Shown: positions 7,767 to 13,112 of the stretch, piece by piece
Layout of the letters: each line of letters starts with the position of its first letter
Position numbering within the stretch: the first letter of the stretch is position 1
DNA from: Candidatus Dojkabacteria bacterium
Lineage (GTDB): Bacteria; Patescibacteriota; Dojkabacteria; SC72
Reading direction: 5' to 3'
Assembly: GCA_012800885.1 (NCBI GenBank)
Contig: JAAZIL010000093.1
Span: 1-13,112 of the forward strand
DNA length: 13,112 nucleotides
Notes under the pieces: model-generated
The model's input: only the letters and a program-made list of their open reading frames with translations
What the model was told of the DNA's origin: nothing
The model's database searches: none
Program-made: the position numbers and the translations under genes

Positions 7767-8714
7767 TTAGAGAGGATTTATAGATCTGTACCTTGAATGA
7801 CAACCAGGCCATTGGCTCTGCCTTGTTGCTTCTCCTGCTCTGTACTTCTCTACAGTATTTCTTATCTGCGCTTCCCCATCAAATATGTTCTCAGAGAAAG
7901 ACCTGTTCCAAATAGAGGGGTTCCATTGAAAGAGTCCTTTGTATTTACCTTTATCATGTTCTGCATTACACCCTGATTCACAGTGCATGAGGAACTTCAA
8001 CCATCTTTTCTCCTCTTCTGTATACGGGCTACTATCCACAACAGAGTACCAATATGGACAGTTATATCCTCGTTTAGTGATATCTACAAGTAGATAGGAG
8101 GAGGTACCTAGTTCTACAATTTCTTTAATAGCTTCAGAGATTATTCTCTCTTCTATTTTCTTTTTTTTAACAAGCTTACCGTCTTCATAGCGATAGACGT
8201 ACATGACTTCTTTCTCTCCCAATACTCCCTCCTGAACAACTGTTTTTACTCCTTTTAGAGAGTCCTTGTTCTCAACATACTCTGTTTTGAAAGGTATCTC
8301 TTCATGTTCATATACTATCTGGGTCTCTGTATGTACAATTGTGATTATACTGCCGTTAATAATAGTATTTGTATTTAGTAGTACAGTATCATTACTATCA
8401 AGATATATTCCACTCTCTTTTACAATATCAAAGATATCTGTTTTAGTTGTAAGTACTCTTCTTACTTCCCTCTGTCTTTTGATAGTAATCACCTTTATAT
8501 CCCATACTAGTTTGTCAACGCTGTTACTTTTAGCTCCTAGCACATCTAGGTTGTTGTATGAACTATTCTCTTTCTGGGCAAGTGCTATTGTACTAGATTT
8601 GTAAATTAATGTAGCGGTAAGTACAGTAAAAAGAGAGAGAGATAAAAACAGAGTTTTTACTGTTAAGGGGAGATTCTTTTTTGTATCTTTAGGGTCTTCT
8701 TCTACTTTTGTCAT
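7767..8714 (-). CDS. RpfB/YabE-like cell-wall enzyme (DUF348-like, G5, lysozyme-like)
   Basis: The 315-residue product, read from the ATG at 8714, has a cytoplasmic tail, a membrane anchor or signal at about 18-37, a DUF348-like segment at about 72-125, a G5 domain at about 126-203 (ending VELGT), and a C-terminal lysozyme/transglycosylase-like domain from about 230. The catalytic glutamate is probably E246 in MHCESGCN, followed by KGLFQW (259-264), as in resuscitation-promoting factors. Four cysteines in the exported part may form disulfides. This order matches RpfB of Actinobacteria and YabE-type proteins of Firmicutes, which cleave peptidoglycan glycan strands. The frame stays open 52 codons further upstream, but the 8714 start gives a proper N-terminal signal and is preceded by a good -10, whereas the longer form would run through the divergent promoter. 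Confidence 0.85.
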   Translation of the reverse strand: MTKVEEDPKDTKKNLPLTVKTLFLSLSLFTVLTATLIYKSSTIALAQKENSSYNNLDVLGAKSNSVDKLVWDIKVITIKRQREVRRVLTTKTDIFDIVKESGIYLDSNDTVLLNTNTIINGSIITIVHTETQIVYEHEEIPFKTEYVENKDSLKGVKTVVQEGVLGEKEVMYVYRYEDGKLVKKKKIEERIISEAIKEIVELGTSSYLLVDITKRGYNCPYWYSVVDSSPYTEEEKRWLKFLMHCESGCNAEHDKGKYKGLFQWNPSIWNRSFSENIFDGEAQIRNTVEKYRAGEATRQSQWPGCHSRYRSINPL

Positions 8715-8727
8715 TGGAATTTTCAAA

Positions 8728-8736
8728 AGTATAGCA
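8728..8736 (-). promoter_or_regulatory. Extended -10 promoter of the RpfB-like gene
   Basis: On the minus strand the sequence reads TGC-TATACT, with the hexamer at 8728-8733. It lies 13 bases before the ATG at 8714, giving a leader of about six bases. It supports the 8714 start over the upstream one. No clear -35 is seen at normal spacing (TTTACA is 19 bases away). It lies about 20 bases from the divergent promoter at 8755, so the two polymerases would compete for the same DNA. Confidence 0.55.
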
Positions 8737-8754
8737 TGATTACAAAAACATGTG

Positions 8755-8760
8755 TAAAAT
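8755..8760 (+). promoter_or_regulatory. -10 box of the TPR lipoprotein gene, leaderless
   Basis: TAAAAT lies exactly six bases before the ATG at 8767 and is preceded by TGTG. The arrangement matches that at 4479-4491 and predicts a leaderless transcript. No Shine-Dalgarno is present. It is back to back with the minus-strand promoter at 8728-8736. Confidence 0.5.
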
Positions 8761-8766
8761 GTAATT

Positions 8767-10197
8767 ATGAAAAAAATATATAAATATATTCTCTTCTCTC
8801 TTGTAGTAGTCCTCTCTGCTTTCCTTCTATCTGGATGCACTGTGTCAGATGAGAAAATATCTAAATACAACCAGATAATCTCTGATGCTGACTTACTTTT
8901 AGAAGCAAAAGAGTATACCCTTGCTGTTGAGAAATTAAGTGAAGCATCAGAACTTATTCCATCAAAGATAGATGCAGTTGAGAGGTTAGTAGATATCTTT
9001 GTGATAAAGAACAGATTAGAGGATGCAACGAGACTTGTAGATGATTCAGGTGTTAAACTGAAAGATAGTGAGAGAAGTTTCTTGTATTCAAAAGTTGGCG
9101 ATGCAAGTTACAGAGTGAAAGATTTTGAAAGAGCTTCTTACAACTATCAATTAGCTAAAGAGCTAGGAGATACAGATTCAAAAGGTAGCTTAGGTGTTGC
9201 TAAAGTAAGTATACAGAAAGGTAATATACAGCAAGCAAAGAATCTCTTAACAGGTAAATTAAGTAAAGAGAGCGAAATAGAGAGTACTCTGTTACTCTCA
9301 TATATTTACAGTTTAAGTGATACAGAGAAATCAATAAAGGTACTCAAAGAAGTGGAATCAGGAGATGAATGGAGAGATAGTTACTCTAGGTGGAGAGATG
9401 TATTAAATAGTCTCTCAGATGACACCCTATTTAATAGTGCAAAACTTGCCAGAGCATATATTCAAGAAGGATATCCTGCATTAGCAGTAGCTTTGCTTGA
9501 ACCACAAAAAGAAGAGATGGAGGAGTATATAGATGGGTTGTATCTGTTAGGAAAGGCCTACTATGAGCAGAGAGAATATGAAAGGAGTATATCTTTACTT
9601 AAAGGAATTACTGCAGTAACAGATCTTAATCAATACATCTATTGGGTATTAGCAAGAAATTACTACCTTCAGGATAATCTAGAAGAGTCTTTCTCTTACT
9701 ATGATAGTGCTATCTCTTACTCAGGACAAGAGGGAGAAGAACAGCTATACAAGGAATATATTGATATTTTAATTGAGCATAACAGGTTGGAGAAAGTTCT
9801 TGAGGTAGTAAAAAGAGCAGAGAAATTCTTTGATGAGATGTGGGTATATATTGATTTTATGGAAGTTTACTTTTTAAGGAGAGATTATGAGAAGTTTGTA
9901 TTCTACATGGAGAGAATAGAGTATGAGTCTTTAGCAGATACCTTGAAGGCAGAGTATCTCTTCTTAAGAGGAGAATATCTAATACAGATCTCTGATATTG
10001 TTTCAACAAAAGGAGTATTAGACCTATTCTGGGAATTAGATGAATATGATCCAAGATACAATCTTCTGTATGCAGAATTAAGCTTTCAAGAGGGGAATTT
10101 AGAGGATACTAGGATATATTGTAAGAAAGCAATAGAGTATGATCTCTTGAGGATAGTAACAGAACAAGCAGAAAAGCTCTTGGCTCAGGTTGATTAG
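8767..10197 (+). CDS. TPR-repeat lipoprotein
   Basis: The 476-residue product starts with a lipoprotein signal: basic MKKIYKY, a hydrophobic core, and the lipobox LSGC with the lipidated cysteine at C24. It should be anchored to the outer face of the cytoplasmic membrane. The rest is alpha-helical and built from tetratricopeptide-type repeats, with clear units at about 36-67, 107-139, 252-283, 290-320 and 430-460; typical residues are the A/G-Y and A-x-x-x-Y-x-x-A-l pattern, as in GKAYYEQREYERSISLL. Such proteins are scaffolds for protein complexes. The partner is unknown. It is divergent from the RpfB-like gene, so a role in wall growth or envelope assembly is plausible but inferred. It is too long and repetitive for BamD, and an outer membrane is not otherwise indicated. 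Confidence 0.88.
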   Translation: MKKIYKYILFSLVVVLSAFLLSGCTVSDEKISKYNQIISDADLLLEAKEYTLAVEKLSEASELIPSKIDAVERLVDIFVIKNRLEDATRLVDDSGVKLKDSERSFLYSKVGDASYRVKDFERASYNYQLAKELGDTDSKGSLGVAKVSIQKGNIQQAKNLLTGKLSKESEIESTLLLSYIYSLSDTEKSIKVLKEVESGDEWRDSYSRWRDVLNSLSDDTLFNSAKLARAYIQEGYPALAVALLEPQKEEMEEYIDGLYLLGKAYYEQREYERSISLLKGITAVTDLNQYIYWVLARNYYLQDNLEESFSYYDSAISYSGQEGEEQLYKEYIDILIEHNRLEKVLEVVKRAEKFFDEMWVYIDFMEVYFLRRDYEKFVFYMERIEYESLADTLKAEYLFLRGEYLIQISDIVSTKGVLDLFWELDEYDPRYNLLYAELSFQEGNLEDTRIYCKKAIEYDLLRIVTEQAEKLLAQVD

Positions 10198-10208
10198 TTT
10201 GATATAAT
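10180..10208 (+). promoter_or_regulatory. Putative fusA promoter (-35 and -10)
   Basis: TTGGCT at 10180-10185 (four of six matches to TTGACA) and a perfect TATAAT at 10203-10208 are separated by 17 bases. The -35 lies inside the end of the TPR lipoprotein gene. Transcription would begin near 10215, giving fusA a leader of about 50 bases, in contrast to the near-leaderless genes upstream. Other AT-rich hexamers closer to the start cannot be excluded. Confidence 0.5.
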
Positions 10209-10223
10209 CCATTCGGTTACTAT

Positions 10224-10240
10224 CCTAATTTCCCATTAGG
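10224..10240 (+). other. Small hairpin in the fusA leader
   Basis: CCTAAT (10224-10229) and ATTAGG (10235-10240) form a perfect six-pair stem with a five-base loop. It is followed by the U-rich TGTTTAAATTT. It could be a weak terminator for the TPR gene or a structural element of the fusA leader. The short stem and broken U-tract leave this open. Confidence 0.35.
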
Positions 10241-10264
10241 TGTTTAAATTTGATGTAAAAATAT

Positions 10265-12358
10265 ATGCAAACGTATGATGTTAAAATGCCTCTAGAGCAT
10301 ATTAGGAATATCGGTATAATTGCTCATATTGATGCAGGAAAAACTACTACTACAGAGAGACTTCTCTTCTTTACAGGACAGATACATAGGATAGGAGAAG
10401 TACATGAAGGAGCTGCTACTACAGACTATATGGAACAGGAGAAAGAGCGAGGTATTACAATACAGTCTGCAGCTGTAACATGCTTCTGGGATTTTGATAA
10501 TACAAGACACAGAGTTAATATCATTGATACTCCTGGACATGTAGACTTTACTGCAGAGGTAGAGAGATCTTTAAGGGTATTAGATGGTGCTGTTGTAATT
10601 TTTGATGGGAGAAAGGGTGTAGAACCTCAGTCAGAAACAGTATGGAGGCAAGCAAATAAGTACAAAGTACCTAGGATCTGTTTCTTAAACAAGATAAATC
10701 TCATAGGAGGTGATTATGACAAAAGTTTTCAAACTATCAAAGATAGGTTAAGTAAGAAAGCATTAGCTATTTCAATACCTATTGGTAGAGAGAATGAACT
10801 ACACGGTTATGTTGATTTAGTATACAACAAAGCTTTCTCATATGACTCAGAGGAATCTGAAGAGTTAAAAGAGATACCTATACCTGATGAGCTAGTAGAG
10901 AAAGCAAAGAGTCAGAGGGATATTCTCATTGAGACTCTCGTTGAGATGGATGATGCACTTATGGAGAAATACTTTGCAGGGGAGGAGATAACTGTAGATG
11001 AATTAAAATATGCCCTAAGAAAAGGAACATTAGAGAGTAAGATCTTTCCAGTACTCGGAGGAGACTCTAGATCTCCTATGGCTAAAACAATCCTTGACTA
11101 CATCTCTCTCTGTTTACCTTCTCCTCTTGATGTGCCTCCTGTACATGGAGAAGATCCTAAAACAGGTGAAGAGATAGAGAGGGAAGCAGATGAGAAGGAA
11201 TCGTTTGCAGGATTAGTATTTAAAATTGTTAACGATCCACATATCGGGAATCTCTCTTACTTTAGAATATACTCTGGGACTGTAGGTGCAGGAACATATG
11301 TGTATAACTCTTCCAAAGGAGTTAAGGAGAGGGTAAGTAGATTACTGCTTATGCATGCAGATGATAGAGAAGAAGCAAAGATGTTAAGGACAGGAGATAT
11401 CGGAGCAATAGTTGGTCTAAAAGTTTCAGGTACAGGGGATACAATTTGTGATGAGAGTAATCCTATACTTCTTGAACAGATATCTTTTGCAGAGCCTGTT
11501 GTATCTCAGGCAATTGAACCTGCTACAAAATCAGATGAAGAGAAGATGTCTGAAGCTCTAAACAGACTTGTTCGAGAAGATCCTACTTTTAAAGTAGAAT
11601 CAGATCTTGAAACGGGACAGACCATAATATCTGGTATGGGTGAACTGCACTTAGAGGTAATGGTAGAGAGGATGAAGAGAGAGTTTAATGTATTAGCTAA
11701 TGTAGGTAAACCTCAGGTAGCATACAGAGAGACAGTTAAATCTGTATGCGAAGTATCTGAAGGTAAATATATTAGGCAGTCCGGAGGTAGAGGACAATAT
11801 GGACACTGTTTACTTAGAATTGAACCTAATTCAGGTAATGGATATGAATTTGTAAACAAGATTAAAGGTGGTGCTATCCCCAGGGAATATATTCCATCAA
11901 TACAAAAAGGAGTTGTGGACTCAATGAAAGCTGGTGTGCTTGCTGGTTATCCAGTTGTTGATATAAAGGTGACTCTTTTTGATGGATCATTTCATGAGGT
12001 AGATTCTTCAGAAGCTGCATTTAAGATTGCTGCATCTATGGCGTTTAAAGAAGGGTGTAAAAAGGCGACCCCTATCCTTCTAGAACCTATTATGGATGTT
12101 GCAGTTGAAACTCCACAGGAACATATGGGTGATGTTACAGGCTCATTGAGTAGTAAGAGAGGTCAGATTCAAGGTACAGAGGATATAGGTAACGGTATTA
12201 CAGTAATAAATGCACAGGTACCGCTTTCAGAACTATTTGGTTATACAAATGAATTAAGGTCTATTACAAGTGGAAGAGGGAGTGCAAGTATTGAGCCTTC
12301 TCACTATGCTGAAGTACCTAAAAATATAGCAGATGAGATTTCTGGGATAAAATCATAA
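10265..12358 (+). CDS. fusA: Translation elongation factor G with altered guanine-recognition motifs
   Basis: EF-G is the ribosomal GTPase that drives translocation and, with RRF, ribosome recycling. The 697-residue length is normal. Visible motifs are G1 AHIDAGKT (20-27), switch I with EKERGITIQSA, G3 DTPGH (88-92), the domain IV loop SGGRGQYGH, and the tip GSFHEVDSSE with H577, matching the decoding-centre histidine. Two motifs are abnormal. G4, normally NKMD, is NKIN (142-145). The G5 region, normally GSAFKNKG, reads GGDSRSPM (265-272). Both contact the guanine base in translational GTPases. No Shine-Dalgarno precedes the ATG; M8 is an alternative start, but M1 gives the usual distance to the LEHIRNIGI block. 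The neighbour is tuf, as in the str operon, but rpsL and rpsG are not upstream. Confidence 0.96.
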   Translation: MQTYDVKMPLEHIRNIGIIAHIDAGKTTTTERLLFFTGQIHRIGEVHEGAATTDYMEQEKERGITIQSAAVTCFWDFDNTRHRVNIIDTPGHVDFTAEVERSLRVLDGAVVIFDGRKGVEPQSETVWRQANKYKVPRICFLNKINLIGGDYDKSFQTIKDRLSKKALAISIPIGRENELHGYVDLVYNKAFSYDSEESEELKEIPIPDELVEKAKSQRDILIETLVEMDDALMEKYFAGEEITVDELKYALRKGTLESKIFPVLGGDSRSPMAKTILDYISLCLPSPLDVPPVHGEDPKTGEEIEREADEKESFAGLVFKIVNDPHIGNLSYFRIYSGTVGAGTYVYNSSKGVKERVSRLLLMHADDREEAKMLRTGDIGAIVGLKVSGTGDTICDESNPILLEQISFAEPVVSQAIEPATKSDEEKMSEALNRLVREDPTFKVESDLETGQTIISGMGELHLEVMVERMKREFNVLANVGKPQVAYRETVKSVCEVSEGKYIRQSGGRGQYGHCLLRIEPNSGNGYEFVNKIKGGAIPREYIPSIQKGVVDSMKAGVLAGYPVVDIKVTLFDGSFHEVDSSEAAFKIAASMAFKEGCKKATPILLEPIMDVAVETPQEHMGDVTGSLSSKRGQIQGTEDIGNGITVINAQVPLSELFGYTNELRSITSGRGSASIEPSHYAEVPKNIADEISGIKS

Positions 12359-12385
12359 AGAGGCCCTTATTCTGTACTTAAATAC

Positions 12386-12439
12386 TTGCATATTTTACAT
12401 CTTTTTGATAATATCCAATGCAGTATCTTTTTGCATATT
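12386..12439 (+). repeat. Direct repeats in the fusA-tuf gap
   Basis: TTGCATATT occurs at 12386-12394 and 12431-12439, and ATCTTTTTG occurs at 12399-12407 and 12425-12433. The repeats lie upstream of the tuf promoter candidates. The first TTGCAT, with TAATAT at 12409-12414 (spacing 17), is itself a promoter-like pair. They may be binding sites for a regulator or remnants of a local duplication; in such AT-rich DNA, chance is possible. Confidence 0.35.
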
Positions 12440-12450
12440 GCGAATAGATT

Positions 12451-12498
12451 CTTACATTGTTATAAACAGTAGTGTATATAAATTATTAATATTTAATC
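12451..12498 (+). promoter_or_regulatory. tuf promoter region
   Basis: The 140-base gap between fusA and tuf suggests that tuf has its own promoter. Candidates are CTTACA (12451-12456) with TATATA (12475-12480), spacing 18 and a leader of about 12 bases, and TAATAT at 12487-12492, which sits six bases before the ATG as in the leaderless genes. No Shine-Dalgarno is present. Several overlapping AT-rich boxes make the exact start uncertain. Confidence 0.4.
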
Positions 12499-13112
12499 AT
12501 GGCAGACTTTGAAAGAACAAAGCCACACATGAATATCGGAACCTTAGGTCATATCGATCACGGTAAAACTACATTGGTTCGTGGTATTCTAAATACCTTC
12601 TCTACAGAGAAGGAGAGGATGATTGATAAATTGGATAAAGATCCAGAAGCAAAGGCTAAATCAATCACTATAGCTGTAGCACACGTAGAATTCGAGACAG
12701 ACACAAGACACTATGCATTAGTGGATTGTCCAGGTCATGAAGACTACATTAAGAATATGATTACTGGAGCAGCACAGATGGATGGTGGTATCCTAGTAGT
12801 ATCATCTGATGATGGCTCAATGCCTCAGACTAAGGAACATATTCTTTTGGCTAAGCAGGTCGGTGTCCCTAAGTTAGTTGTATTTATCAATAAATTTGGA
12901 GATGCGGATGAAGAGATTTTGGAATTAATTAAGGCTGATGTGAGTGATCTCTTAGGAAAGTATGGTTTTGATGAAAATGCACCAATTATTGTTGGTAGTG
13001 CATTAGCAGCTCAGAAGGGTGAGGAGGAAGGAATGAATGCAATTAAAGAGTTGATGAAAGCTGTTGATGAATACATTGAGATTCCTCAAAGAGATATAGA
13101 GAAGCCATTCCT
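12499..13112 (+). CDS. tuf: Elongation factor Tu, N-terminal half, with altered NKxD motif
   Basis: The gene runs off the window after 204 codons. EF-Tu delivers aminoacyl-tRNA to the ribosome as a GTP complex. Typical features are FERTKPHMNIGT at the start, G1 GHIDHGKT (17-24), switch I with SITIAVAHVEF, G3 DCPGH (76-80), NMITGAAQMDG, MPQTKEHILLAKQVGVP, and G5 GSAL (166-169). Departures are KSIT for RGIT (54-57), PGHEDY for PGHADY (E81), and NKFG (131-134) for NKCD. The last is followed by DADEE and is one residue shorter than the usual loop. The frame is intact on both sides, so this is not an obvious frameshift. The PGHE feature also occurs in SelB and CysN, but the other motifs are those of EF-Tu. 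Confidence 0.93.
   Translation, partial: MADFERTKPHMNIGTLGHIDHGKTTLVRGILNTFSTEKERMIDKLDKDPEAKAKSITIAVAHVEFETDTRHYALVDCPGHEDYIKNMITGAAQMDGGILVVSSDDGSMPQTKEHILLAKQVGVPKLVVFINKFGDADEEILELIKADVSDLLGKYGFDENAPIIVGSALAAQKGEEEGMNAIKELMKAVDEYIEIPQRDIEKPF

Noticed and set aside
8266..8604. A plus-strand open frame within the RpfB-like gene
   Set aside because: It is antisense to the G5 and DUF348-like coding region, lacks a start context and shows no recognisable domain.
8715..8870. A 52-codon N-terminal extension of the RpfB-like protein
   Set aside because: It would cross both divergent promoters and the start of the TPR lipoprotein gene, and it places a long odd segment before an otherwise normal signal anchor.
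8767..10197. BamD-type outer-membrane assembly lipoprotein
   Set aside because: The protein is about twice the usual length, its repeats run to the C-terminus, and no other outer-membrane component is seen.
25..12358. UGA reassigned to glycine, as in some Patescibacteria
   Set aside because: Conserved glycines use GGN and no in-frame TGA is needed. The absence of TGA as a stop in seven genes is too small a sample to interpret.
12353..12376. Hairpin terminator after fusA
   Set aside because: ATAAAG and CCTTAT pair only with a mismatch, and no U-tract follows, so the structure is too weak to call.
12499..13112. Identification as SelB or CysN because of the PGHE sequence
   Set aside because: The N-terminal FERTKPHMNIGT block, NMITGAAQMDG and MPQTKEHILL blocks are specific to EF-Tu.

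Overview
The window is AT-rich and tightly packed, with eight protein genes, no recognisable RNA gene, mobile element or CRISPR array, and no intergenic gap longer than about 140 bases. Seven genes read on the plus strand and one on the minus strand. Small operon-less units, AT-rich codons, large unrecognised envelope proteins, start codons without Shine-Dalgarno sequences and divergent EF-G and EF-Tu proteins together suggest an uncultivated small-genome bacterium, most likely of the Candidate Phyla Radiation (Patescibacteria). I cannot fix the phylum from sequence reading alone. The standard code fits: no in-frame TGA interrupts the conserved genes, and the seven complete genes end in TAA or TAG.

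Layout. Bases 25-3423 encode a very large membrane protein. It has a cysteine-free, charged N-terminal half, a membrane segment pair near residues 682-735, and a cysteine-rich C-terminal third carrying a lytic-transglycosylase-like motif and an HExxH zinc-protease motif. Bases 3440-4459 encode an unrecognised protein anchored by one N-terminal helix. Bases 4491-5678 encode a secreted protein built from a degenerate amidase/PGRP-like domain, an NBR1-Ig-like domain and an SH3b domain. Bases 5759-7765 encode a PcrA/UvrD/Rep-type helicase. Bases 7767-8714 (minus) encode an RpfB/YabE-like wall enzyme (DUF348-like, G5, lysozyme-like). It converges on the helicase with one base between the stop codons. 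Divergent from it, bases 8767-10197 encode a TPR lipoprotein. Then come fusA (10265-12358) and the first half of tuf (from 12499, cut by the window end).

How the parts fit. Four of the first six genes are envelope proteins, and three carry domains that cut or bind peptidoglycan, so the left two thirds look like a cell-surface region. The right end is the translation-factor pair fusA-tuf, detached from rpsL and rpsG, which normally precede them in the str operon. Several genes have a -10-like hexamer exactly six bases before the start codon, as expected for leaderless transcripts.

The most striking observation is that both translational GTPases depart from the NKxD guanine-specificity motif: EF-G has NKIN together with an altered G5 loop, and EF-Tu has NKFG. 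The second is the single-protein pairing of a muramidase-like motif with a zincin motif on the cysteine-rich side of a membrane protein. The third is the loss of the expected zinc histidines in the PGRP-like domain.
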